The notes under the pieces were generated by a model. The model ran no database searches, was not told the DNA's origin, and saw nothing but the letters and a program-made list of their open reading frames with translations. The position numbers and the translations under genes were made by a program. DNA of 64,000 bases from CmP2 sp052084925 (GTDB lineage: Bacteria > Actinomycetota > Actinomycetes > Actinomycetales > Micrococcaceae). The stretch is from NCBI GenBank assembly GCA_052084925.1, contig JBQDEV010000015.1:9261-73260 (forward strand), in the 5' to 3' direction. The stretch's first letter is position 1; each line of letters starts with the position of its first letter. This document shows positions 51,497 to 59,176 of this stretch, piece after piece.

Positions 51497-53545
51497 CTAG
51501 TATACGAACTGGATCGACTTCAGGAGCAACCGTTCGTAGTAGTGCTCGCTTGCGTCCCAGGAAAACATGGACGGTGTCCTTTGGCTCGATCTGAGACTCT
51601 CAACCTGCCTCTTGGAGGCTTCCCCACCCATCGCCTTCGAGATTTCCTTCGTCGAGGCCCCGGGGAACATGGGGAGGCTAAGTAGAAGAATCGCACGAGC
51701 TGTCTCGTGCTCGGGTTGGTGACCGCCTTGCTCGATCAGCACCCTTGCCCGATCCAGAAGCCCACGTTTTAGGGCGCTATTCGAGTCAGGGTTCTGGAAC
51801 CTGCGAAGTAGAGTGAGTACGCCAAATACATCAAGGTCGCCGATCTTCTTCCCTCGACGCTCGAGGAACGATAGCAAGGTCTCCTCGGGGATCTTCGGAT
51901 CTACGAATATGAGGCAGTCCAGGAGGAGTAAGGTGTGCGCTCCGAATGAAGCCTCGTCCTGCACCGCATTAAGCTGCGCAATGATCTCTCGGGCAACTTT
52001 GTCGGAAAACTGATCGGTCTCAAGCTTTCCCAACCCGTTCACCTTCAGCTCACCCATAGAAGCTGCCACCATCCGTGTCAGTTTCACACTGTGCGACACC
52101 GAAGGAGCACCCGAGTAGATGAAGATTGCAACGTCCAAGACAGCCACAAGGTACTGAACGAGCTTCAACCGAGTTGCATGGATCGTTTTGGGATCTCCGG
52201 CTTCGACCGCCGCGTTCAGACACTTCCGGAACGCTCGGACACTCTTGTCCCTACGACGCCCGAGTTCGTACAGGTAGGAGTTTGCCAACTCACCGTGCTC
52301 AAGACCCGTATCCATGAGGAGAGCCTTGTAGTCAAGGATCGCTTTGCCGGACGGAAAGTACAGGCTGGCTTTCGTCGGTCCAATGTCGGGATCGTACTCA
52401 TAGTGCGTACGCCGTTTGAGATCCTCGCGGATTCTCACCTTCGCAACAGACATATGGGATTGCAGCGGCGTATCGAAGTGACGCTGCTTCTGTTCGTTAA
52501 GGTGCAGTTTGAAGGTAGACAGCTGCGCAGCAAGAATCTCCTCGACGCGAGAAGCCATGTGAGGATCAGCCAGGAAGACGAAATAATCGTCCACGTATCG
52601 CATGACTTCGTAATTGGTCCCACGATTCAGACCAATACTTGCCAGCTCTCGTTCGATCCTTACGTCTACTTCTTGCAGGATGATCTCAGCGAATACTCGC
52701 GAAAGCTCAGGTCCGATGATGATCCCGCTGGTCTCGGCATAGTTGACGTACTGCATGAGGTGATCAAATTTGTCGCCAAACGTTTCCTTGGTACCACGCC
52801 TATTTTTGCTGGCGCGGACGCCGTTGGTGACCCATGAGACGGTGTGTGTATAAACGCTGTCGAAGCACTTGGAGACGTCTGCGCGCATAAGGTGGGGATA
52901 TTTGCGTTCGCAGGCCTGGAATTCCGGCGACGAGTAGAAGCGGTTGATGTTGTTGTATCTACGGTAGCTGAAGTATGAGGAAACGTGCGTGTACTCGAGG
53001 TCGGATTGCTCGACGCCGTATGATTCTCGATCGATGATGCCGTCAAAAATCGAGCTTGTCTTGGCTTGAAGTCTTGCGACCCTGTGAGGGTGCCTGATTG
53101 AGAAGCTACTTCGGTTCGTGTAATAAAGGATCGAGTCTCGGTGCTCGTGAATAAATGACGCCATTTGCACCATCGAGTGAGGGTGCGGGACCGATAGCTC
53201 TCGCGACTTTCCGTTGTTGCGTCGTGATCGGAACTTGTAGGGGTGCCGAAGGTCGCAGTTTTTCTTGCCGCCACCACTGAGGTTGAACTCGATTGTCTTG
53301 TTGTCGTCAAGGAGGCAGCCCGAGCCTAGGCTGATCGGATCGAAGATGAACTCGAGCCAGGATTTCTCAGCCTCACTGAGCCTCGATTTCAGTACGGTGA
53401 ACTTGTTCTCTCCGGTCCAGTTGAATTTGAGCCACCGAAGAAATTCGTATAGTCGCGTGATGTCGAATGGGATCGGCACCTCGTAGGGCAGAATCTCGGA
53501 TGTCAGCGCACGTAGCGGGTCGCGCTTGGCTACGCGATACTTCAT
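51497..53545 (-). CDS. Reverse transcriptase, Drt3b-like (DRT3 system)
   Basis: 682 residues. RT palm motifs: A 'LMRADVSKCFDSVYTHT' (Asp223), B 'GIIIGPELSRVFAEIILQEVD', C 'VMRYVDDYFVF' (Tyr317-Val-Asp319-Asp320). N-terminal 190 residues precede the palm and about 330 helical residues follow it; no maturase, integrase or nitrilase domain. Size, the RADVSKCFDS and GIIIGP-ELSR patterns and the RT partner upstream fit the UG8/Drt3b class of DRT3 anti-phage systems. ATG overlaps the Drt3a stop (ATGA), with AAGGAAG upstream. Base use is clearly less GC-rich than core genes. Confidence 0.8.
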   Translation of the reverse strand: MKYRVAKRDPLRALTSEILPYEVPIPFDITRLYEFLRWLKFNWTGENKFTVLKSRLSEAEKSWLEFIFDPISLGSGCLLDDNKTIEFNLSGGGKKNCDLRHPYKFRSRRNNGKSRELSVPHPHSMVQMASFIHEHRDSILYYTNRSSFSIRHPHRVARLQAKTSSIFDGIIDRESYGVEQSDLEYTHVSSYFSYRRYNNINRFYSSPEFQACERKYPHLMRADVSKCFDSVYTHTVSWVTNGVRASKNRRGTKETFGDKFDHLMQYVNYAETSGIIIGPELSRVFAEIILQEVDVRIERELASIGLNRGTNYEVMRYVDDYFVFLADPHMASRVEEILAAQLSTFKLHLNEQKQRHFDTPLQSHMSVAKVRIREDLKRRTHYEYDPDIGPTKASLYFPSGKAILDYKALLMDTGLEHGELANSYLYELGRRRDKSVRAFRKCLNAAVEAGDPKTIHATRLKLVQYLVAVLDVAIFIYSGAPSVSHSVKLTRMVAASMGELKVNGLGKLETDQFSDKVAREIIAQLNAVQDEASFGAHTLLLLDCLIFVDPKIPEETLLSFLERRGKKIGDLDVFGVLTLLRRFQNPDSNSALKRGLLDRARVLIEQGGHQPEHETARAILLLSLPMFPGASTKEISKAMGGEASKRQVESLRSSQRTPSMFSWDASEHYYERLLLKSIQFVY

Positions 53546-54927
53546 CGAGCTCTTCCTTTCCAGATGCTCACGATCTGCTCGATTCGCTTCTGTCGGAACC
53601 TGAGAAATGTGTGGTTTGCAAACATCTCAACGAACGAGATTTGCGCCATACGATCATTCATCTTCTTGGGCATCTTCGAGGCGTTGCTCTCGAGGAACGT
53701 TTGAAGAATCTCATCGAGTTCTGAGAGCTCATCTGCATCGGGAGCGAGCGCGCTGTTGGAGAAGTAAAGTCCGATAGCGACGTTACTCTTCGAGTTCAGG
53801 AGTTTGGTGTTTCCCGCGAGATACCGCACGCGATCGAGGAGCAGGCCGTTGTGCCCATCGTTGGGAGAGGCTGGGTTCGGCGAGGTGTCTAACCAGACTT
53901 GCAGTGCCTTCTCAAGCCTCAAAACACGTCGCGCCTTGCGCTTTGTTGTCAGACCGGTAGTGAGACTGCCTCCGGCACGACAGAAGCGGTATCCGAGGTA
54001 TTCGAGCTCCGTATTCGAAGGATAGTCTCCGCTCTCGCTGGTGACGAAATCCATCGTCTTTTCTTCGTTGAGAGCAAGCTGGAGCTCGTTCAACTCGGTA
54101 ACGACTGCGTTCTTCACCTCAATGAGATGGTTCTCGCTTTCGAGGACCATGATCACGTCGTCTACATAACGTGCGTAGAACAGAACCCCTGGGTGCGTTT
54201 TTAGCTTGGAGTCGAAACGACTGAGATACAGCTCTGCGAGGTGTGAGCTGAGTCCGACGCCTCGCGGTAGCCCGATATTGGACCCTTGAAGTGCTTCGTA
54301 TTCACTGAGCAAGCGATTGACAAGCTGGATGGTGACTCTGTCGAGATCGGCATAAATGGCAAGGCGTTCAGTGAGCACGCTGTGGGGTATGGACTCGAAG
54401 AACTCCTTGACATCAACTTTGTAGATGGCATGGAGATACCCCTTACCGAGAGCTGCCTGGAGTGCTCGCACGATGCTGTTGCGGCTGGGGGCGTCTAATC
54501 GTGCAGCGCGCTTGACAGCATCTGCCGCTTGCTTCGCAGGGTAAGCGATGTACGTCTCAGGGGCGATGCGATAGGTGCGTCTCTGCTTGGGCCCAACCCG
54601 GGGACCTTCTCTTAGAGCAAATGTGAACTCGTCTGCGGACAGCCGTTCTTCAAATTCGAGAAGAGCCTTTTGCATGGCCGCTTCAACAGCCTCGTCGCGT
54701 TCTTTACGCAGTTCTTGCCTGTCTTCGCTGTAGTTTTTTCGTGCGTCGTCGCGAGCCTGTTTGTCTTCAAGTCGAGTGATCTCCTCCAGAAATCGCTCGC
54801 GCCTCTCTCGTAACGCCCGGGTCACACGTCGAACGTGCGGGTCAATGCGGCTGATGTCCCGCCCACGGCGGTTCTCACTCTCGGCCAGCTCGATGAAGCT
54901 GCGAAGCGTGTACGGGATTTTCTTCAC
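53542..54927 (-). CDS. Reverse transcriptase, Drt3a-like (DRT3 system)
   Basis: 461 residues. N-terminal 110 residues are a long charged helix or coiled coil ('RRVTRALRERRERFLEEITRLEDKQ'). RT motifs: A 'YKVDVKEFFESIPHS' (Asp172), B 'GLPRGVGLSSHLAELYLSRFD', C 'FYARYVDDVIMVL' (Tyr254-Val-Asp256-Asp257), followed by 'LNEEKT' and 'LEYLGYRF'. This fits UG3/Drt3a, which in DRT3 works with Drt3b and an ncRNA to make repeat DNA during phage infection (from recall). GTG start 54927 overlaps the stop of a 51-codon ORF (GTGA). Confidence 0.8.
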   Translation of the reverse strand: MKKIPYTLRSFIELAESENRRGRDISRIDPHVRRVTRALRERRERFLEEITRLEDKQARDDARKNYSEDRQELRKERDEAVEAAMQKALLEFEERLSADEFTFALREGPRVGPKQRRTYRIAPETYIAYPAKQAADAVKRAARLDAPSRNSIVRALQAALGKGYLHAIYKVDVKEFFESIPHSVLTERLAIYADLDRVTIQLVNRLLSEYEALQGSNIGLPRGVGLSSHLAELYLSRFDSKLKTHPGVLFYARYVDDVIMVLESENHLIEVKNAVVTELNELQLALNEEKTMDFVTSESGDYPSNTELEYLGYRFCRAGGSLTTGLTTKRKARRVLRLEKALQVWLDTSPNPASPNDGHNGLLLDRVRYLAGNTKLLNSKSNVAIGLYFSNSALAPDADELSELDEILQTFLESNASKMPKKMNDRMAQISFVEMFANHTFLRFRQKRIEQIVSIWKGRAR

Positions 54928-55079
54928 GAAGCTACCTCGATCCTCGATCTGCCCCCAGGAACACAGATGTGGACGTGAGCGAACAGAGACTCTCGCCGCT
55001 GTTGCTTGGCGTCCCACCACTCTGCACTGGGTGCTTCCGTCCCAGCGCTCCTCAACTCAACCGCTGCGGGCTCAGTCAT
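54924..55079 (-). CDS. 51-residue ORF coupled between AbiEii and Drt3a
   Basis: Starts at an ATG overlapping the AbiEii stop by 8 bp (ATGACTGA) and stops at the Drt3a start (GTGA). The product is Ala/Glu/Arg-rich with one Cys and Trp-Trp (SAEWWDAKQQRRESLF) and no known domain. The exact overlaps at both ends argue that ribosomes pass through it, either as a real small protein or simply as a coupling device. No separate ribosome-binding site is obvious. Confidence 0.5.
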   Translation of the reverse strand: MTEPAAVELRSAGTEAPSAEWWDAKQQRRESLFAHVHICVPGGRSRIEVAS

Positions 55080-56043
55080 CGACGTCCTCCTTACGGCTAC
55101 GGTGAGACCGGTCATCGCGCACGCTCTCAGCGCTTATTGCACCCGCAGCTTCCCAGGCGTGAGAGGCAGGGATCCATCGCAGATCAGAGACGTCGTCCAC
55201 GATGGCGGGCTCCGCGAAGGCCACACACGTTTTGAGCAGATCGTCAAATCTCTCTGGCGTGGACTGTTCAAGCCGCTGTTTCCTTCGCCAGATCCCCCAC
55301 TTCCGCTGCGCCAGGGCAGGCATCCCCGAAAGGAGCAGGGAGAGTTCCTCAAGCTCAACCTGACGATAGCGAGCAACAACACCGATCGCCTCTTGGAGGT
55401 CCGTACCTTCAACGGTTCGGCTCCGGGCGATCGCGGCGATGTCGGTGAATTCGCGCCAACGTGTGTTCTGCTCACCGCGTTCGAGCGCGGTGACGATCTT
55501 CTCCGCGAGCACCATGTGATCGGGATATCCCAGGAGCCGCAGTGTCCCACCCAAAAGGAGTGGGAGGACCGCTTCTGTGGGTGCAGGCCAGATCGGGTCA
55601 CCGAAGTTCACATCAATGTGCAGCGCAACCTGTGCTGTTGACAGCCGGGCAGTTATCTTGACCCGCACGCCGTTGTAGTCTGCTTCGTCACGGATCTGCT
55701 CTCCGCTGACGGAGTTCTCATCGAATTCGAGCCCGTCGTTACGCTGGACCGCGAGGATGTTGCAGACGCGCTGTTCGACCTCGGAGATGTCGTTCGTGAA
55801 CCCTCGCGCGGCGAAATCGATGTCTCGCGTCGGTCGGCGTTCGGCGAACGCTGCCAAGAGCACGCCGCCCTTGAGGACAAAGTCTGCGGCGGACTCCGAT
55901 GCTGCCAGCCGTGCGAGAAAACCTTCCAGCGCATAGAGGGTGATGTATTCAGCAGGGTCACGGTTCTGCCGCCGGGCGAGGTTGCGCAGATCGTTGTATG
56001 CGCGCCCTGCTGGTGTATCTCTGGAGGGTGTCGGGGGCGTCAC
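55072..56043 (-). CDS. abiEii: AbiEii-type nucleotidyltransferase toxin
   Basis: 323 residues from a GTG at 56043 that overlaps the AbiEi stop (GTGA). DNA-polymerase-beta-like fold: 'FVLKGGVLLAAFAERRPTRDIDF' gives LKGG and the catalytic DID (Asp74, Asp76); 'HIDVNFGD' gives the third acid; 'HMVLAEKIVTALERGEQNTRWREFTDI' carries the Lys/Arg motif. AbiEii toxins transfer nucleotides (GTP-preferring in the studied cases) and stop growth to block phages. Antitoxin is the gene just upstream. Confidence 0.9.
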   Translation of the reverse strand: MTPPTPSRDTPAGRAYNDLRNLARRQNRDPAEYITLYALEGFLARLAASESAADFVLKGGVLLAAFAERRPTRDIDFAARGFTNDISEVEQRVCNILAVQRNDGLEFDENSVSGEQIRDEADYNGVRVKITARLSTAQVALHIDVNFGDPIWPAPTEAVLPLLLGGTLRLLGYPDHMVLAEKIVTALERGEQNTRWREFTDIAAIARSRTVEGTDLQEAIGVVARYRQVELEELSLLLSGMPALAQRKWGIWRRKQRLEQSTPERFDDLLKTCVAFAEPAIVDDVSDLRWIPASHAWEAAGAISAESVRDDRSHRSRKEDVDD

Positions 56044-56618
56044 AGGAGCACCTCCAGTGCTTGACGTATCCGAGGCAATGCTTTCGGGAACCATCCTGCA
56101 ACCTTGAGTAGCCGCGCGGGCGTGTTTCCTCTCCGGCGAAGCCACCGTCTCAACGCCTCGTGTGCGACATCGCTGCCTTCTTGGTGCATGAGCCGGAAGC
56201 AGTCGACGATGGTCCGCTCCGCCGAATAGATAGCAACCCCTGCTCCTTCTCCGGCGTCAACGTGTTCTCGTCCGATCTGAAAGGTCTTCGGGTCGAAGCT
56301 ATGCCAACTTACGTTCTTCAGCCCGGCTGGCTGGTGGGTTCCGCGTGGCAACGCGATGTCGGAAGCGAAAGGGATCGCATCGCTCAGATCATGGTGCACG
56401 AGAGCGCTCGTCAGGCACAGTGTCGCGTCGTCGCGCAACGCGGTCGCAGCGGCGAGCGCAGTGAAGGCTGGCGGGATGGCCTCAGGTCGCACGTAGACGC
56501 CACGCCCCACGCGCTCGATCTCGTCACGGTCGAGCAGCGAGTAGACCTGGTCCTTGCTGAGCCCCGCTGCGCGCGCGTCCTCCAGCGTGAACGCAGCAGC
56601 AAGCTCGTTCTTCGACAC
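56040..56618 (-). CDS. abiEi: AbiEi-type antitoxin, transcriptional repressor
   Basis: 192 residues. N-terminal winged helix 'FTLEDARAAGLSKDQVYSLLDRDEIERVGRGVYV' is the AbiEi/AbiEi_4 signature, then 'LTSALVHHDLSDAIP', 'VAIYSAERTIVDCFRL' and a helical C-terminus that in studied AbiEi neutralises the toxin. It acts as a type IV antitoxin and represses its own promoter at inverted repeats, which are present at 56625-56669. GTG start with a perfect AGGAGG that lies within the operator. Confidence 0.9.
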   Translation of the reverse strand: MSKNELAAAFTLEDARAAGLSKDQVYSLLDRDEIERVGRGVYVRPEAIPPAFTALAAATALRDDATLCLTSALVHHDLSDAIPFASDIALPRGTHQPAGLKNVSWHSFDPKTFQIGREHVDAGEGAGVAIYSAERTIVDCFRLMHQEGSDVAHEALRRWLRRRGNTPARLLKVAGWFPKALPRIRQALEVLL

Positions 56619-56624
56619 GGCATC

Positions 56625-56669
56625 CTCCTAACTCCCAACACATCAAGCGTATCTGTTGGCAGTTAGGAG
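56625..56669 (-). promoter_or_regulatory. AbiEi operator and operon promoter
   Basis: Inverted repeat: CTCCTAACTCCCAACA (56625-56640) and TGTTGGCAGTTAGGAG (56654-56669), 16-bp arms with one mismatch, 13-base centre. The centre contains TACGCT on the minus strand, a likely -10. Bound AbiEi would block both the promoter and the ribosome-binding site. Confidence 0.7.
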
Positions 56670-56791
56670 AGCAAGAGGATCTATCGTTGGCGCGTCCAGC
56701 TTCCGCGACGGAAAGCGCCGTTAAAGGCAGTGGCACGCGGGCGGACGCGGGTGAGCCCTGCCCCGGGCAGTGTTTCAACCCCGAGCGTCAG

Positions 56792-57505
56792 TCAGTTGAA
56801 CTGGAACGTCCGGTAAGAGCTCTGCACGTTGAAACGGCGACCCTCCTTCCGTCGCTGAAGGAACCCCGCGACTGTGTCAATGTCTCTCGGGCGCATGCCC
56901 AATTCCCGGCACTTTGCGCGCACTTGCTCGACGGTGATCGGAACCCAGCGATCCGGCCGATTCATCATGTCCGCCTTGAGCTTGTGTTCTTCGTTCCACT
57001 TCAATCCTGACGAGTACCCAGCCGCCATAGAGGCAATGTGCTCGAGAATTCCCTCGACCCCGTTCGGTAGAGGCTCTCGCTCCTGAGCATCGGCTTCCCG
57101 AGTCGTCGGCGGCAGAGTTGAGTCGCGCAGAAGTTGCGCGGGGTTGGCATCTTCGACCCATTCCACTGTCTCTTCCTCGTTCCACTCAATAACGGCAAGC
57201 GCATCCGCCTCAACACCCCACAGTTCGTTCAGGTGCTTACGATCAGGCCAGGCATAGAGGACTCGATGTCCAGCAAGAGCCCCAGTCGAGAGTCCTCGCC
57301 AGCTCAGGTGCAGCACCCCAGGTCGGGTGACCAAGCGTTTCAGGCTGTCGCCGTGGAACTGCTTCTGCGGTGTGACAACCACGACCGACCCGCCGGGCTG
57401 CTCGAGCAGCCATTTGATCGCGCGCATGTTCTGTGGTTCGCGGGATGTCTCACCTTCACTCAATCGAGAGATAGCTACGGGAAACTGGTAAGCGCTGGAA
57501 GTCAT
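56792..57505 (-). CDS. Mobile-element protein of unknown function
   Basis: 237 residues. 'YQFPVAISRLSEGETSREPQNMRAIKWLLEQPGGSVVVVTPQKQF' and 'VLYAWPDRKHLNELWGVEADALAVIEWNEEETVEWVEDANPAQLL' look like an ordered alpha/beta domain; similar sequences occur in actinobacterial integrated elements, from recall. The second part ('VPITVEQVRAKCRELGMRPRDIDTVAGFLQRRKEGRRF') is a small helical domain, possibly DNA-binding. Sits between the integrase and AbiEi, same strand. No function can be named. Confidence 0.7.
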   Translation of the reverse strand: MTSSAYQFPVAISRLSEGETSREPQNMRAIKWLLEQPGGSVVVVTPQKQFHGDSLKRLVTRPGVLHLSWRGLSTGALAGHRVLYAWPDRKHLNELWGVEADALAVIEWNEEETVEWVEDANPAQLLRDSTLPPTTREADAQEREPLPNGVEGILEHIASMAAGYSSGLKWNEEHKLKADMMNRPDRWVPITVEQVRAKCRELGMRPRDIDTVAGFLQRRKEGRRFNVQSSYRTFQFN

Positions 57506-57623
57506 TGCGCATCTCCTTACGTCGGGTTTGGAATGCCCACGCTAATTGCAGCCTCCGACATTCCCTGACAGGAGGATCATCACTCAACGCTGATAGGTCA
57601 ATCGCTTGTCGATCCTATTGCCA

Positions 57624-58805
57624 TCAGCTTGCCTTCCCGAATGCTTGTTCCAGGAACTCGGCTGTGATCGGGTTCACTGCCTCGTTGCGGCGAATGTAGT
57701 GCTCTCTCGTGATCGATGGGTCGCTGTGGCCGAGGAGTTCGGAGGCAAGCTGCAGTCCTCCGATTTCGTTGATCGCTGTTGCGGCGGTCCGGCGGAAGCG
57801 GTGCGGGGTCACGTCTGCGACCCCGGCTTTATCCATGACGTCGCGGAGCTGCCTGCGGACGTTGTTGGTCGTGTGCGGCGTCCCGACACGGGTCGCGAAC
57901 AGCAGCGCGTCCGGGTGTGTGAAGCGGATCTTCTTGAGTCGCGCTTTGATCGCACGGAGCGCGAACCCTGGTAGGGCGACTCGTCGAACAGAGCGGGCCG
58001 TCTTGGGGTGATCCTGTCGGTGCGTGGGCTCGCCTTTACGACTCACGATCGTTCCCGAGATCCGCACGGACGGGATCGGAGCGTCCAGATCAAGGTCTCC
58101 GAGTCGGATCGCGAGGAGCTCTCCGATGCGGGCGGAGGTACCGAGCATGACTTCGACGATCTGCCCCAGTTGCCCATCCGGCTTCGGGCCTGCCTTGATC
58201 AGGCGTTGCTCCCACGCGCTGATGCCAGTGCGGATGGCTTTGAGCTCGTCCCAGGTGAAGATGTCCGGGGTGCGTGCGGGGCGGCGGAGCCGGGAGACAT
58301 GGTCCATCGGGTTGCGCGGGATGACTTCGTGCCGCACCGCGAGCGAAAGGACGAGGCGGAGAACGACTCGGGCTTGACGTGCCCGGTTGTAGCTCTTCTT
58401 CGCGAGTTGCTTGAGGAAGTAGTCGCAGCGTGCCACTCCGATCTCGCGGAGCGTGACCTCTTTGAAGAACGGCAAGACGAGGGTGCGCATGTTGCGCTCG
58501 TAGAGCAGCCTGGTCGTTGGCGAGAGCCGATCCTCGAGATGCATGTCTTCAAGCCAATAGGACACGAGCGCCGGGAAGGAACTGTCTGCGCTCATCCCCG
58601 AGAACCCTGGATGGAAGAGATCTCGTTCGGAGAGCTTCTTCTTCAGCGCGCGCTCCGCGCTGGGCCTGGTCGCACCGGTGACTTGGACGTGTCGCCCCTT
58701 CCCATCCCAGTCGCGGTATCGCGTGCGAGCGACGTATCGTCCACCGTCGGTGCGGCGGGTGGTGATGATGCCGAAGGTTCCGATCGGAGTGCGGGGTCTA
58801 GCCAC
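57624..58805 (-). CDS. Tyrosine recombinase/integrase
   Basis: 393 residues. N-terminal AP2-like arm-binding region ('TDGGRYVARTRYRDWDGKGRHVQVTGAT'), SAM-like core-binding domain, and catalytic domain with Arg226 ('TSARIGELLAIR'), His335/Arg338 ('TPHRFRRTA'), His360 ('LGHSDPSITREHY') and nucleophile Tyr370. Complete and presumably active; mediates integration of the element. It lies inside the island, not at its visible left edge. No attachment site recognised nearby. Confidence 0.93.
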   Translation of the reverse strand: MARPRTPIGTFGIITTRRTDGGRYVARTRYRDWDGKGRHVQVTGATRPSAERALKKKLSERDLFHPGFSGMSADSSFPALVSYWLEDMHLEDRLSPTTRLLYERNMRTLVLPFFKEVTLREIGVARCDYFLKQLAKKSYNRARQARVVLRLVLSLAVRHEVIPRNPMDHVSRLRRPARTPDIFTWDELKAIRTGISAWEQRLIKAGPKPDGQLGQIVEVMLGTSARIGELLAIRLGDLDLDAPIPSVRISGTIVSRKGEPTHRQDHPKTARSVRRVALPGFALRAIKARLKKIRFTHPDALLFATRVGTPHTTNNVRRQLRDVMDKAGVADVTPHRFRRTAATAINEIGGLQLASELLGHSDPSITREHYIRRNEAVNPITAEFLEQAFGKAS

Positions 58806-59176
58806 GAACGCGCACCTCCGCGACCTCGTGAGGGATCGGCCAACCTGGAGACTCTGCGCTGTGGAGTTGCTGTTGCATCATTCAATTTTGGGATGCTGCC
58901 CATACTTCCTGCGCGCGCCCCTCGCTGAGAGGAGCAGATCGCTGAGGTGGTGCAGCACTACCTCGACGGCCGCAGCAGGCACGATATCGCAGCCGAGTTC
59001 AGGGTCAGAACAGCGACAATCTGGCGAACGCCCAAAGGTGAGAGCGGCGAGTCACGACCGTTAACCTGCAGGAGGAAGGCCGACCGGTGAAATTGCGCAT
59101 ACCTCTATTCTTCGCGGGTCGACCGGGCGAAGCTCGGAGTTCCTCAACGATGAACCGAAAGACGTGTGGCGTGCTC
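58806..59176. other. Intergenic region between integrase and ABC-3C ATPase
   Basis: About 370 bp. Apart from the recombinase helix-turn-helix remnant at 58929-59090, nothing recognisable. The two flanking genes point the same way, so it holds the integrase promoter. Confidence 0.4.
58929..59090 (+). pseudogene. Remnant of a recombinase/transposase helix-turn-helix
   Basis: A start-less open stretch of 53 codons reads EEQIAEVVQHYLDGRS, RHDIAAEFRV, RTATIW, close to the C-terminal helix-turn-helix of serine resolvases/invertases or transposases. A stop codon stands directly before it, and the catalytic part is absent. Evidence is similarity of pattern only. Confidence 0.4.

Noticed and set aside
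51497..54927. Group II intron, retron or diversity-generating retroelement as source of the RTs
   Set aside because: Two tandem RTs without maturase or endonuclease domains, no intron domain V, no retron msr/msd pattern seen, and no template/variable repeat pair.
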